Shown: positions 8,707-17,296, numbered from the stretch's first letter. The stretch is DNA of 64,000 bases from DASWNP01 sp036399175 (GCA_036399175.1 DASWNP010000051.1:62001-126000), one strand, 5' to 3'. The notes: generated by a model not told the origin, from the sequence alone. Made by a program: numbers and translations.

Positions 8707-8873
8707 GCAAAAAGATAGCTCGGCGGAGATTGGACTGAACGCATTTTCGGTCGCCTGCAAGGGCTCGGAGAAAAACGTCGCCAAGGATAACACAGAGCAT
8801 GCGCCGCGCCGCTCATCAAAATAGTTGCGCGGCGAGTCGCGTTGTAAAATTCGCCGAGGACGAGACGAGCTAA

Positions 8874-9794
8874 ATGGTCACGAGAAACACGCTGCTTTAC
8901 CTTTCCAGACATGAAGGACTGAAGGATTTCGCCACGCGCTTCAGCCCGTTCAAAAAAATGACGACCCGTTTCGTCGCGGGCGAAGACGTAGAGGAAACGG
9001 TCGCCGCCATCCGAGAGTTGAACGCGCGCGGCTGCACGGCCTCCTTCGACCATCTCAACGAAGATGTCACGCAGGTTTCGGAGACCGAAGAAGAGGTGCG
9101 CGAGTACCGGCGCATCCTCGCGCGCATCGACGAGACCGGCATCCGCTCGAACGTCTCCATCAAGCTCACACAGTTCGGCCTCGGCATCGACCCCGAGCTG
9201 ACCTACAGGAACGCGCGCAAGGTCGTCGAAGACGCGGCCTCGCGCGGCAACTTCGTCCGCATCGACATGGAAGGCTCAAACGTCACGCAGGTCACTATCG
9301 ACATCTTCAAGCGGCTGCGCTCCGAGTTCGGCTTAAACGATGTCGGCATCGTCCTGCAATCCTACCTGCGCCGAACCTGGGACGACTTGCAGGACTTGCT
9401 CAGGATTCCGGCGCGCATACGCATCTGCAAAGGCGCTTACAACGAGCCGCCCGAAGTCGCTTTCCCTGACAAGAAGGACGTGGACGACAACTACGTCCGC
9501 GTCATGCAGGCGCTCCTTGCGAGCGGCACTTATCACGGCATCGCCACTCACGACCCGAAGATGATTGACGCAACCATCAGCTTCGCCGAGCGCGAAGGGA
9601 TAGGCAAAGAGGCTTTCGAGTTTCAGATGCTCTACGGCGTGCGCAGAGACTTGCAGGAACAGCTCGCGCGCGACGGCTACCGAATGCGCGTCTACGTGCC
9701 CTACGGCAAGCACTGGTATCCGTACTTCATGCGGCGGCTGGCCGAGCGCCCGGCCAACGTCTGGTTCGTGCTGAAGAACATGCTCAAGGGCTGA
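8874..9794 (+). CDS. proline dehydrogenase
   Basis: A 306-residue FAD-dependent PRODH barrel that oxidises proline to pyrroline-5-carboxylate, as the free-standing enzyme rather than the PutA fusion. Family signatures are ASFDHLNEDV, SNVSIKLTQFGLGID, FVRIDMEGS, the RICKGAYNEPPEVAF segment, IATHDPKMI and the substrate-binding VYVPYGKHWYPYFMRRLAER near the C-terminus. The length matches monofunctional bacterial PRODH. ATG 8874 begins close to the conserved fold. No P5C dehydrogenase is beside it, so the second step of proline catabolism must be encoded elsewhere. Confidence 0.93.
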   Translation: MVTRNTLLYLSRHEGLKDFATRFSPFKKMTTRFVAGEDVEETVAAIRELNARGCTASFDHLNEDVTQVSETEEEVREYRRILARIDETGIRSNVSIKLTQFGLGIDPELTYRNARKVVEDAASRGNFVRIDMEGSNVTQVTIDIFKRLRSEFGLNDVGIVLQSYLRRTWDDLQDLLRIPARIRICKGAYNEPPEVAFPDKKDVDDNYVRVMQALLASGTYHGIATHDPKMIDATISFAEREGIGKEAFEFQMLYGVRRDLQEQLARDGYRMRVYVPYGKHWYPYFMRRLAERPANVWFVLKNMLKG

Positions 9795-9923
9795 GATGGC
9801 CGGGGGCACGCGCGGGCGAGCAAAAAGCGTTTGCGACCTGCGCCAGTGAGGGAGACGAGCGCAGGGCGTCGAACGCGCAGATGAGCGAGAGGTTTTGTAG
9901 GTTAGACAATTTACGGAGCGTTA

Positions 9924-10433
9924 ATGAACGATAACTTCGCGTGGATTCTCTGGACGGTGCTCGGCGTGATTCTGGTTATCGCCGAAATCTTCACGCCCGG
10001 CTTCGTGCTGCTCTGGTTCGGCATCGGGGCACTGGCCGCCGCGCTCACGGGGCTCGTCGGCTTCGGCTACCCGTTTCAGTTTCTCGTCTTCATTCTCGTC
10101 TCCGTCGTGCTCACCGCCGCCTCGCGCACCATCTTCTCAAACTACTTCGTGCGCAAGGGCGACGACGGCGGGCTCAAGATGGGCATTGATGCCTTGCCCG
10201 GCAAGATAGGCATCGTCGTCTCTTCGAGTCGCGGCCCGCTCGACGAGGGCGCGGTCAAGGTCTACGGCTCGACCTGGACGGCCTATCCTTCGGAGGGCGA
10301 AGCGCCGCTCGAAGCGGGCGACCGCGTCGTCGTCGAGAGCCTCAAGGGTGCGTCAATCTACGTGCGCCGCATCGACGCCGTGCCCGAATGGCGAGGCCAG
10401 CAGGCGCTCACGGGCAGGCGCGAAGAAGATTAG
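9924..10433 (+). CDS. NfeD-like membrane protein (short form)
   Basis: A 169-residue protein with two to three N-terminal membrane segments (about 8-30, 38-52 and 54-75) and a C-terminal OB-fold typical of NfeD (GKIGIVVSSSRGPLDEGAVKV ... GDRVVVESLKG). It lacks the N-terminal ClpP-like protease of long NfeD. GGAG precedes ATG 9924. NfeD proteins usually work beside SPFH/stomatin or flotillin proteins in membrane microdomains; no such gene is adjacent here, so this copy is an orphan in the window. Confidence 0.88.
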   Translation: MNDNFAWILWTVLGVILVIAEIFTPGFVLLWFGIGALAAALTGLVGFGYPFQFLVFILVSVVLTAASRTIFSNYFVRKGDDGGLKMGIDALPGKIGIVVSSSRGPLDEGAVKVYGSTWTAYPSEGEAPLEAGDRVVVESLKGASIYVRRIDAVPEWRGQQALTGRREED

Positions 10434-10558
10434 CTCGTCTGCCAACGACATCCCGCTCAAAAAACACTGAACTCATCCGAGATTCAGTGCTTGAGCACGC
10501 GGCAAACGAGCGTCGGGTGCGCGTCCATCAGTCAACATTCCGAAAAAGGAGCCCCGTT

Positions 10559-10720
10559 ATGCCAGCAAAGAAAGACGAAAAAAATGGTCAGCGCCGCACA
10601 CAGGTCAAAGAACTGCCCAGGCCGGAGAAGGAGTTGAGCAGGGAGGAACAGCAGAAGGTGAAGGGCGGCATCGCCAGCATTCAAGACCAGACCGTGCGAC
10701 AGCAGCCCCCGAAAATCTGA
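10559..10720 (+). CDS. 53-aa protein with double-glycine leader-like motif
   Basis: The ATG at 10559 is preceded by AAAAAGGAG, a strong ribosome-binding site in a region otherwise empty of genes. The product is very polar (Lys, Glu, Gln, Arg) with no hydrophobic stretch. Residues 25-37 (ELSREEQQKVKGG) match the consensus of double-glycine leaders of bacteriocin/RiPP precursors, with a 16-residue tail IASIQDQTVRQQPPKI that would be the core. No peptidase-containing ABC transporter or modification enzyme is near. A strong hairpin terminator follows at 10746. It is probably a real monocistronic gene; whether it is cleaved at GG is unknown. Confidence 0.6.
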   Translation: MPAKKDEKNGQRRTQVKELPRPEKELSREEQQKVKGGIASIQDQTVRQQPPKI

Positions 10721-10745
10721 TTCGGCTAGCGACGTTTACAGGCAT

Positions 10746-10780
10746 CGAAGAGCGACCTTCAAACAGAAGGCCGCTCTTCG
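10746..10780 (+). terminator. hairpin terminator after the GG-motif gene
   Basis: A 15-bp stem with one mismatch (CGAAGAGCG ... CCTTC pairing with GAAGG ... CGCTCTTCG) and a 5-nt loop AAACA sits 25 bp after the stop codon and is followed by GCTTTAT. The U-tract is short. It lies in a convergent gap, so it may also act on the minus-strand gene. Confidence 0.7.
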
Positions 10781-10810
10781 GCTTTATAGAGCTTGGGCAT
10801 CTCCGCCCCC

Positions 10811-12598
10811 TCAACGGATGAAGTAGACGTAGTGCTTCGTCTCTCCGATTCTGTGCCAGCCCGTCGTAGATGCTCCGAGAGGAATCCGTCGGGCGACGAT
10901 TGCCCGCGCCCCCGTCTCTTTGAAGGCTTCGACGACGCGGGCTTTCGTCGCATCGTCAGCCGACCAGAACTTTTCCACTTCGCCGGTCGGCTCATCCTGC
11001 ACGCCCTTTACGACGTAGGGTATCTCGGCGACGACGCGCAGCCGCGCGAGCCTTGGCCATGAGGAATAAATCGCGTCGCCGATAGAACCGACCCGCTCGC
11101 CTTCGAGCAGTCCCAAAGCTCTCAAGCCTTCGGCCACCTGCACCTGCTCGTTGGGCGTTCGCCGAAGCGTGTTCGAGAGCGAGTGGAAAAAAGATGCGCC
11201 GATGGAGAGGACGAGCGCGGTCAGCATGAAGAAGGCGGCGAGCGGCAGCGACGCTCCGCGTCTGGCCGAAGCTTCGAGCGGCACGCTCGCCAGCAGAGAC
11301 ACGCACAGCAGCACGGCGAACGCGGCGACGTATCGCCCCTCGACGTGAATCAGCAGATACATGACGAAGGCCGCGAGCGCGGGCAGCAGGACGAACAGGT
11401 GCGCGACCAGACCTTTGAGGACGGCGAGCCTGCTCCGGCTCAGGTAGAGCAAAAACAGCATGACTACGGCGATGCCGTTCGGAAAGCTTTTGTAGGAATA
11501 CTGCTTCAGAAAATAGCCGACGTTTTCAATGATGGCATCCGTCTGGCGTCGCAGGTCGAAGCGCGGCGCGAGCCCCTCGTTCCAGTAGGAGGGGTCGTAC
11601 CAGGGCGGATAGGAAGCTTCGACGGGAGCGCCGAACTCGTAGACGGCAGGCTCGTCGAAAATCTTTCTGGTCGGGTGCGCGAGCCGCACGTCGGAGTCGC
11701 CCTGCCAGTTGATGAACTGGCCTACGCGGTTGACGTGCCAGCAGTAATTCAAACGCCCGCTCTCGCCGAAGGTGAATCGGCCTTTGGACTCGGAAAGGGC
11801 GTAGATGAAGGGCGCGGCGACGCAGAGGAAAGCGACGATGGCGACGGCGACGCGCGGCGCGGCGCGTCGAAATCCGCCGCGCCCCGCGACGAGCGCGCTC
11901 GTGAGAAAGACGAAGCCGAGCGGAAACATCGCCGTTTTCGCAAGGTAGCCGAGCCCGAGCAGCAAGCCGAAGAGAAGGTAAAGACTCCAATTCGTCTGCC
12001 GCCTTCGCATGCGCACGAGAAGCGCGCTCGCAGCGTAGACGAGCGCCGAGACGAGCATGTCGGGCGTGATGCGTGCGACGAAATTCAGCTCAAGCGAAGA
12101 CCAGATGAAGAGACTGTAGCCGAAGACGTACCACGTCCAGGCCGGAAGCGTCGCGCGCGTCGAATCGCCTTCGGGCGTCGGCTCGCCCGTCGCTTCCGCG
12201 CGCTCATTTTGAAAGCGAATCCATTCGCGCAGGAAGAAGTCGAAGGCGGCGAGCGCCGAAAGATAGATGAAGAGATTGGCGAGGCCGACGATTGTCAGCT
12301 CAGAGCGTGGCGAGGGCTCGAAGACAAGCAGGAACAGTTCGAGCAGCCATGAGTAGAGCGGACTCCAGAAGGCGTTGACGGCGGCGGAAAAATCTCCGCG
12401 CCCGTAGGCGTCGGCGATGTCGAGGTAGGAGGTGGCGTCGCCGGAGAGAAGGTTGCGTTGGAGATTGCCGCAGAGTTGTAAGAGCCCGAGCGCGAAGGCC
12501 GAGAGGCGGCAGGCCGCCTTCAGTCTCTTCAAGTCAGAATCGTGCGGGAAGGCGTCGGAGAGCGAGTTAAGGATTCTCTGTGGTGTCGTCTTCGTCAA
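10811..12598 (-). CDS. polytopic membrane protein, GT-C/GT39-like
   Basis: About 595 residues with ten or more hydrophobic segments and a soluble C-terminal part of about 110 residues. The first extracytoplasmic region has GDATSYLDIADAYGRGDF followed by SPLYSWLLELFLL, the layout seen in GT-C glycosyltransferases of the GT39 (PMT/ArnT) type that use polyprenyl-linked sugars, with an acidic residue in the first loop. No ATG is well placed; the frame overlaps the end of the PP2C gene, and the TTG at 12598 is my best start, overlapping by 32 bp. The catalytic call is inference from topology; it could be a non-catalytic relative. Confidence 0.65.
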   Translation of the reverse strand: MTKTTPQRILNSLSDAFPHDSDLKRLKAACRLSAFALGLLQLCGNLQRNLLSGDATSYLDIADAYGRGDFSAAVNAFWSPLYSWLLELFLLVFEPSPRSELTIVGLANLFIYLSALAAFDFFLREWIRFQNERAEATGEPTPEGDSTRATLPAWTWYVFGYSLFIWSSLELNFVARITPDMLVSALVYAASALLVRMRRRQTNWSLYLLFGLLLGLGYLAKTAMFPLGFVFLTSALVAGRGGFRRAAPRVAVAIVAFLCVAAPFIYALSESKGRFTFGESGRLNYCWHVNRVGQFINWQGDSDVRLAHPTRKIFDEPAVYEFGAPVEASYPPWYDPSYWNEGLAPRFDLRRQTDAIIENVGYFLKQYSYKSFPNGIAVVMLFLLYLSRSRLAVLKGLVAHLFVLLPALAAFVMYLLIHVEGRYVAAFAVLLCVSLLASVPLEASARRGASLPLAAFFMLTALVLSIGASFFHSLSNTLRRTPNEQVQVAEGLRALGLLEGERVGSIGDAIYSSWPRLARLRVVAEIPYVVKGVQDEPTGEVEKFWSADDATKARVVEAFKETGARAIVARRIPLGASTTGWHRIGETKHYVYFIR

Positions 12599-13511
12599 AA
12601 GCGAGCGTGCGGTCGCCGTCGAGGTCGGGCATCTCGACGGTGATGCGTCTTGAGTCGGGAACCGGCAGGTCGTCGCCCGTGAAGCGAGCGAGGACGACCG
12701 TGATATTGTCTTCACCGCCGCGACGGTTGGCTTCGTCTACCAGCGCGTCGCAGGCGGCGGCAAGGTCGCCTTTCGAGTCTTTGATAATCTGCCGGATGTC
12801 TTCGGCCCGCAGCTTGCCCGACAGTCCATCGCTACAAAGGAGCAGCACGTCTTCACGATGGAGACGGACGCGCCCGGCCACCGGCGCAAGCTCCGACTGT
12901 GCTCCGAGAGCTTGCAGGATGACGTTGCGGAACATGTGCGTCTCGGCCTCTTCCTCGCTAATCTGGCCGACATCGACGAGCTGTTGGACGAGCGACTGGT
13001 CTTTGGTGGCGAGCTTGATTTCGCCGTCGCGGATGAGGTAGGCGCGGCTGTCGCCGACCTGTAGGAAGTCGAGCTGGTTGCCGGTGACGGCGGCGGCAGT
13101 CAAGGTCGCGCCCATGCCGGAGCAGCGCGGGTCTTCCTGGCTCTTGCGGTGGATGGCGAAGTTGGCGTACTCGGTGGCGTTGCGCAGGCACTCGATGAGC
13201 GGCGTGTCGGGGCCGCAGACGCCCTCCTCCGACCCCGTATCTTCGATGAGCATATCGCGCACGGTCTCGACCGCCATGCGGCTCGCCACGTCGCCCGCCA
13301 GCGCGCCGCCCATCCCGTCCGAGACGACCAGCACCAGCCCGCGCTCGCCAAGCTCCATGCGGCGAAACTCTTCCGGGAGAGCTGCTTCCGCCCGCAGCTT
13401 ATCGAAGCCCACCCAAGCCTTCGAGTCGCTCAAATCGAGCACGAGCAGATTATCCTCGTTGCCCGACCTGATACGACCGACATCCGTTTTAGCGTAAAGC
13501 TCTACAAGCAT
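12567..13511 (-). CDS. PP2C-family Ser/Thr protein phosphatase
   Basis: A 314-residue bacterial PP2C (Stp1/PrpC type), a metal-dependent phosphatase that would reverse Hanks-type kinase phosphorylation. Motifs in order are DVGRIRSGNEDNLLVLD, VVSDGMGGALAGDVAS, GMGATLTAAAV, LQVGDSRAYLIR, LLLCSDGLSGKL and GGEDNITVVLARF, with all the usual metal-binding aspartates. No membrane segment is present. A C-terminal acidic tail (FDEDDTTENP) overlaps the beginning of the next gene. A Ser/Thr kinase is encoded at 19.8-21.4 kb but not in the same operon. Confidence 0.95.
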   Translation of the reverse strand: MLVELYAKTDVGRIRSGNEDNLLVLDLSDSKAWVGFDKLRAEAALPEEFRRMELGERGLVLVVSDGMGGALAGDVASRMAVETVRDMLIEDTGSEEGVCGPDTPLIECLRNATEYANFAIHRKSQEDPRCSGMGATLTAAAVTGNQLDFLQVGDSRAYLIRDGEIKLATKDQSLVQQLVDVGQISEEEAETHMFRNVILQALGAQSELAPVAGRVRLHREDVLLLCSDGLSGKLRAEDIRQIIKDSKGDLAAACDALVDEANRRGGEDNITVVLARFTGDDLPVPDSRRITVEMPDLDGDRTLAFDEDDTTENP

Positions 13512-13518
13512 AAGAAAG

Positions 13519-13593
13519 TGAATCGTAAATCGTAAATCGTAAATAGTGAAGAACAGGTTTTATCTATTCACGATTGACGATTGACGATTTACG
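13519..13593. repeat. CGTAAAT-word tandem-inverted repeat
   Basis: Left arm words CGTAAAT (13519-13550) and right arm complements (13564-13593) flank a GAACAGGTTT centre between the PP2C and MetB-type genes. Confidence 0.85.
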
Positions 13594-14731
13594 AAATTTT
13601 ATTTAGCGCCTGATCCAAGTCGGCGATGATGTCGTCCACGTCTTCGAGGCCGACCGAGACGCGGACGAGCCCTTCGGTGATGCCGATGCGCGCGCGCGTT
13701 TCGGGCAGCACCGAGGCGTGGGTCATCGTCGCCGGGTGCGAGATAAGAGTTTCCACACCGCCGAGGCTTTCGGCAAGCGTGCAGAGTTCGACGCCTTCGA
13801 GCACCGTTCGCGCCGCCTCCAGCGAGCCGACATCGAAGGCCACCATGCCGCCGAAGCCCTTCTGCTGCCGCTTCGCCAATTCGTGCTGACGGTGCGAGAC
13901 CGAGCCGGGATAATAAATCTTCTTCACCTTCGGATGCTCTTCGAGGAAGGCGGCCACAGCGCGCCCCGAAGCGTCGTGCTGCTCCATCCTGAGCGCGAGC
14001 GTCTTCGTGCCGCGAAGCACGAGCCACGAATCGAAGGGCGAGAGAATCGCGCCCGCCCCGTTCTGCACGAAGCCGAGCCATTCGGCGTCGCGCTCGTCGT
14101 TCAAGACGACGATGCCGCCGATGCCGTCCGAATGTCCGTTGAGATACTTGGTCGTCGAATGGACGACGATGTCAACGCCGAAATCCATCGGGCGCTGAAG
14201 ATACGGCGACATGAAAGTGTTGTCGCAAACCACGCGCGCTCCAGCCCTGTGCGCCACGTCCGAGACGGCCTGCAAGTCCGAGATAATCATCACGGGATTG
14301 GTCGGCGTCTCAAGAAAGACCATCTTCGTGTTCTCTTTTATCTCGCGCTCGACGTTCAAAGCGTCCGACGTATCGACGAACGTGAATTCGATGTTGTAAT
14401 TGGCGAGGATGCGCGAGAAGAGCCGGAACGTGCCGCCGTAGGTGTTGTCGGAGACGATGACGTGCTCTCCGGCCTTGATGAGCCGGAGGGTGGCGTCGAT
14501 GGCGGCCATGCCGGAGGCGAAGGCGAAGCCGAAGCGCGCGCCTTCGAGCGCGGCGATGTTGCGCTCAAGAGCGGCGCGCGTCGGGTTCTGCGTCCGCGCG
14601 TACTCGTAGCCCTTGTGCCGACCCAGACCGTCCTGCGCGTAGGTCGAAGTCTGGTAGATCGGAACAGTCACCGAGCCGGTCGCCTGATCGGGCTCGTTAC
14701 CGGCGTGAATCGCTGTCGTAGAGAAACCCAT
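13589..14731 (-). CDS. cystathionine gamma-synthase/lyase family PLP enzyme
   Basis: A Cys/Met-metabolism PLP enzyme of about 380 residues, normal for the family. It begins FSTTAIHAGNEPDQATGSV and shows YEYARTQNPTR, FASGMAAIDATL, the PLP-lysine motif HSTTKYLNGHSD and the C-terminal SLGGVETLISHPATMTHA. It acts on cystathionine, O-acyl-homoserine or related substrates; synthase, lyase and sulfhydrylase members cannot be separated reliably by eye. It sits just downstream of the cysteine synthase gene, so the two could form a transsulfuration pair. ATG 14731 is preferred over a TTG six bases upstream. Confidence 0.88.
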   Translation of the reverse strand: MGFSTTAIHAGNEPDQATGSVTVPIYQTSTYAQDGLGRHKGYEYARTQNPTRAALERNIAALEGARFGFAFASGMAAIDATLRLIKAGEHVIVSDNTYGGTFRLFSRILANYNIEFTFVDTSDALNVEREIKENTKMVFLETPTNPVMIISDLQAVSDVAHRAGARVVCDNTFMSPYLQRPMDFGVDIVVHSTTKYLNGHSDGIGGIVVLNDERDAEWLGFVQNGAGAILSPFDSWLVLRGTKTLALRMEQHDASGRAVAAFLEEHPKVKKIYYPGSVSHRQHELAKRQQKGFGGMVAFDVGSLEAARTVLEGVELCTLAESLGGVETLISHPATMTHASVLPETRARIGITEGLVRVSVGLEDVDDIIADLDQALNKIS

Positions 14732-14740
14732 AATCAAAAT

Positions 14741-14825
14741 TATGAATGATGAACGCGGAATGATGAATTAAAACAGATTGCTTTTGTCTTTTCATTCATC
14801 ATTCATCATTTCGCATTCATCATTG
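14741..14825. repeat. ATGATGA-word tandem-inverted repeat
   Basis: Left arm 14741-14770 and right arm 14791-14825, with the core GCTTTTGTCTTTT in the opposite orientation to that at 8257. The cysteine synthase stop codon is in the right arm. Confidence 0.85.
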
Positions 14826-15746
14826 GTCGAAAATCCCCTGGCTCATGTAGCGCTCGGCTCCGTCGGGGAAGACGGTGATGATGCGCTTGTGTGCGCCGAG
14901 TCGTTCGGCGATGCGGAGGGCGGCGGCAGCCGCCGCGCCGGTCGAGCAGCCGCCGAGCACGCCTTCGGTTTCGGCGAGACGGCGAACGGTCGAGAAAGCC
15001 TCCGCTTCGGAGATGGTCAAAATTTCGTCGGCCAGACTCGCGTCGAAATTGCGCGGGATGAACTGTAGCTGCCCGATGCCTTCGATGCGATGCGGGTGCG
15101 GCTCGCCGCCTCCGTAAATCGAGCCTTCCGGCTCTACGAGCACGCACAGGGCGCGCGGATTTATCTTCCTGACGGCTCGCGCCGTGCCCGTGAAAGTTCC
15201 GGCCGTGCCAGCGCCGACGACCAGAGCGTCGATGCGCCCCTCCATCTGCTCGATTATCTCCTGCGCCGTCGTCTCTTCATGAAAGCAGGGGTTCGAAGGG
15301 TTCTCGAACTGCTGCGGGATAAAACTGCCCTCAAGCTTTGCGGCCAGCTCGCGCGCCCTGTCAATCGCGCCCTGCATCCCCGACTCCTGCGGCACGTATT
15401 CGACTTCGCCGCCCAGCGCCTCCATCAGCTTCATCTTCTCGCGCGAGTAGCCTTCGGGCACGCACAGGATAACGCGGTAGCCGCGCGCCACGCCGACGAG
15501 CGCGAGCCCTATCCCTGTATTTCCGGCGGTCGGCTCGATGATGGTCGAGCCGGGCCTGAGCGCCCCTCGACGCTCGGCGTCGAGAATCATGCCGAGGGCG
15601 GCGCGATCTTTCACCGAGCCACCGGGGTTCATATATTCCAGCTTGGCGTAAATGTCTGCCAGAGGTGGACGCGCGAACCGCGAGAGGTGAAGCATCGGGG
15701 TGCGGCCAACAAGCTCGATGATGTTTTCAACTGTACCGAGCGGCAT
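14820..15746 (-). CDS. cysteine synthase / cystathionine beta-synthase family
   Basis: A 308-residue fold-type II PLP enzyme. It shows the lysine motif NPGGSVKDRAALGM, the substrate loop EPTAGNTGIGLALVG, the phosphate-binding GAGTAGTFTG and the RIEGIGQLQFIPRNFD segment. It would make cysteine from O-acetyl- or O-phosphoserine and sulfide, or cystathionine from serine and homocysteine; it lacks CBS regulatory domains. The start at ATG 15746 gives the standard N-terminus (MPLGTVENIIELVGRTPM); the long upstream frame is repeat and spacer. Its stop codon lies in the right arm of an ATGATGA-word hairpin. Confidence 0.9.
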   Translation of the reverse strand: MPLGTVENIIELVGRTPMLHLSRFARPPLADIYAKLEYMNPGGSVKDRAALGMILDAERRGALRPGSTIIEPTAGNTGIGLALVGVARGYRVILCVPEGYSREKMKLMEALGGEVEYVPQESGMQGAIDRARELAAKLEGSFIPQQFENPSNPCFHEETTAQEIIEQMEGRIDALVVGAGTAGTFTGTARAVRKINPRALCVLVEPEGSIYGGGEPHPHRIEGIGQLQFIPRNFDASLADEILTISEAEAFSTVRRLAETEGVLGGCSTGAAAAAALRIAERLGAHKRIITVFPDGAERYMSQGIFDQ

Positions 15747-15862
15747 CAATCTACCCTGAATCCGGGCGCGCGACAATTTATCTGCATGAAAGCCAAACCC
15801 AAGCGCCCGAAATGTTATGAATGCCGAATGGTATCCCGCGTCACAGGGACTGTCAAACGCTT

Positions 15863-15968
15863 GGAACAGTCTGGAGTCTGAAGTCTGGAGTCCGAAGTCA
15901 AAGACAAGAGAGAATTTTGCTTTTGACTCCTGACTCCAGACTTCAGACTCTCGACTCCAGACTGTTCC
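15863..15968. repeat. AGTCTGG-word tandem-inverted repeat
   Basis: Left arm of AGTCTGG/AGTCTGA words (15863-15900), right arm complements (15924-15968); the outer 16 bp pair perfectly. The centre has CAAAGACAAG. It lies in the divergent gap before kdsB. Confidence 0.85.
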
Positions 15969-16009
15969 ACATTGACAGGCGCGCACGGCTCGGGCTAAGT
16001 TGTACTCCC

Positions 16010-16822
16010 GTGAACTACACGGACTCACCTGTTCGACCGCGCGTCGTCGCCGTCATTCCAGCCAGATACAACTCGACCCGTCTCGAAGGTAAGCCGCTCG
16101 CGCTGATTGCGGGGCGGCCGATGATCCTGCACGTGCTTGAGCGCGCCCGAAGTGCGCGAGGCGTCGGGCGGGTGATAGCTGCGGCCGACGACCGGCGCGT
16201 CTTCGAGGCCGTCGGCGCGGGCGGGTTCGAGGCCGTGATGACGAGCGCGGAGCACGCAAGCGGCAGCGACCGCATCGCCGAGGTGGCCGCCGCGCTCGCG
16301 GATGCCGACATCATCGTCAACGTGCAGGGCGACGAGCCCCTGATTGCGCCGGAGACCATCGAGCGGGCGGTCGAAGCTCTCGTGAGCGACGAGCGGGCGT
16401 CGGTCGCCACGACGAGCGAGGCCGTCGGGAGCGCAGCCGAGGTGCTGAGCCCGGATGTCGTCAAAGTCGTCACGGACGAGCGAGGGTACGCGCTCTACTT
16501 TTCGCGCTCGCCCATTCCGTACCCGCGCGAAGCGGTCAGGCGTCAGGGCTCGCTCGAAAGGGCGCTTGAGCAGGACGCCGCGCTGCTGTCGGGCTTTCGC
16601 AAACACACCGGCCTTTATGTGTACCGCCGCGCCTTTTTGTTAGAATATTCTTCGTGGCCGCAAACATCGCTTGAGCGCGCAGAATCGCTTGAGCAACTGC
16701 GCATGCTCGAACATGGGGCAAGGATTCGGGTCGTAGAAGCCGCCGCGCCTTCGGTCGGCGTCGATACGCCGGAAGACCTCGAACGCGTGCGCGCGATTAT
16801 CGAAGGAAAGTTTCAAGTTTGA
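16010..16822 (+). CDS. kdsB: 3-deoxy-manno-octulosonate cytidylyltransferase
   Basis: KdsB activates Kdo with CTP to give CMP-Kdo for lipid A-core synthesis. The nucleotidyltransferase signatures are VAVIPARYNSTRLEGKPL, EHASGSDRIAEVA, DIIVNVQGDEPLI and YFSRSPIPYPR, with the C-terminal LEQLRMLEHGARIRV. No ATG precedes the conserved start, so GTG 16010 (about ten residues before the first strand) is chosen, giving 270 aa, slightly long for the family. The frame upstream of it is repeat DNA. CTP synthase follows 475 bp downstream, which suits supply of the co-substrate. Confidence 0.92.
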   Translation: MNYTDSPVRPRVVAVIPARYNSTRLEGKPLALIAGRPMILHVLERARSARGVGRVIAAADDRRVFEAVGAGGFEAVMTSAEHASGSDRIAEVAAALADADIIVNVQGDEPLIAPETIERAVEALVSDERASVATTSEAVGSAAEVLSPDVVKVVTDERGYALYFSRSPIPYPREAVRRQGSLERALEQDAALLSGFRKHTGLYVYRRAFLLEYSSWPQTSLERAESLEQLRMLEHGARIRVVEAAAPSVGVDTPEDLERVRAIIEGKFQV

Positions 16823-16894
16823 GAAGCGGCAGAGACTCCAAACTCGAAACGCGAAAGCTCGAACCCGAAGCTTTAAACCTGGGACTTGAAACTT
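16808..16894. repeat. weak inverted repeat with CGAAA words
   Basis: An 11-bp perfect pair (16808-16818 and 16884-16894) encloses degenerate CTCGAAA/CGCGAAA words between kdsB and the following small gene. Confidence 0.5.
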
Positions 16895-17239
16895 ATGAGC
16901 GACTGGCTTGGACTCGGTTTGATTGTGCTCATAGTGCTCGGCGCGCTGTGCGGCATGGCGGCTCTGGGCAAGCCTTACGAAGTGACGCCGGACGAGTTTG
17001 AGAAGCGCGTCGAAGAGAATCGGGGCATGATGCGTTCGGGAGCGGCGGCGGGTCTGCACGCGCTGCAAAAGCTGATGAATCCACGCGCGGCAGAGGCCGT
17101 CGAAGTGCTGAAGGATTTGAAGGCGGGGTATTACGACGACAAAGAAGAGGTCGGAGACGACGACGACAAAAGCGAAGGACAAGAGAAGAAAGGCGAAGGG
17201 CAAAAGGAAAAAGGCAAAAGTGAAGAATCCGTTTCCTGA
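16895..17239 (+). CDS. small membrane-anchored protein with repeat-derived tail
   Basis: From ATG 16895 the 114-residue product has one N-terminal membrane helix (LGLGLIVLIVLGALCGMAAL), then a helical soluble part (TPDEFEKRVEENRGMM, and LHALQKLMNPRAAEAVEVLK). The last 35 or so residues are highly charged (DDKEEVGDDDDKSEGQEKKG and onward) and are encoded by the left arm of a GGCAAAA-type tandem-inverted repeat, so the C-terminus appears to have grown from repeat DNA. It lies between kdsB and pyrG on the same strand. I do not recognise the family. Confidence 0.6.
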   Translation: MSDWLGLGLIVLIVLGALCGMAALGKPYEVTPDEFEKRVEENRGMMRSGAAAGLHALQKLMNPRAAEAVEVLKDLKAGYYDDKEEVGDDDDKSEGQEKKGEGQKEKGKSEESVS

Positions 17240-17284
17240 TTTCACCCCTTTCCCCTTTTCCCTTTCCCCTTTCCCCCTTTTTTT
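17165..17284. repeat. GGCAAAA-word repeat overlapping a gene end
   Basis: Purine words (GGCGAAG, GGCAAAA, GGAAAAA; 17165-17222) code for the charged tail of the preceding protein; the pyrimidine arm (17243-17284) runs up to the pyrG ribosome-binding site. Confidence 0.8.
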
Positions 17285-17296
17285 TAAGGAGAGCTG

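Noticed and set aside
15777..16009. N-terminal extension of kdsB
   Set aside because: The in-frame upstream DNA is an AGTCTGG-word hairpin, so the apparent extension is non-coding repeat.
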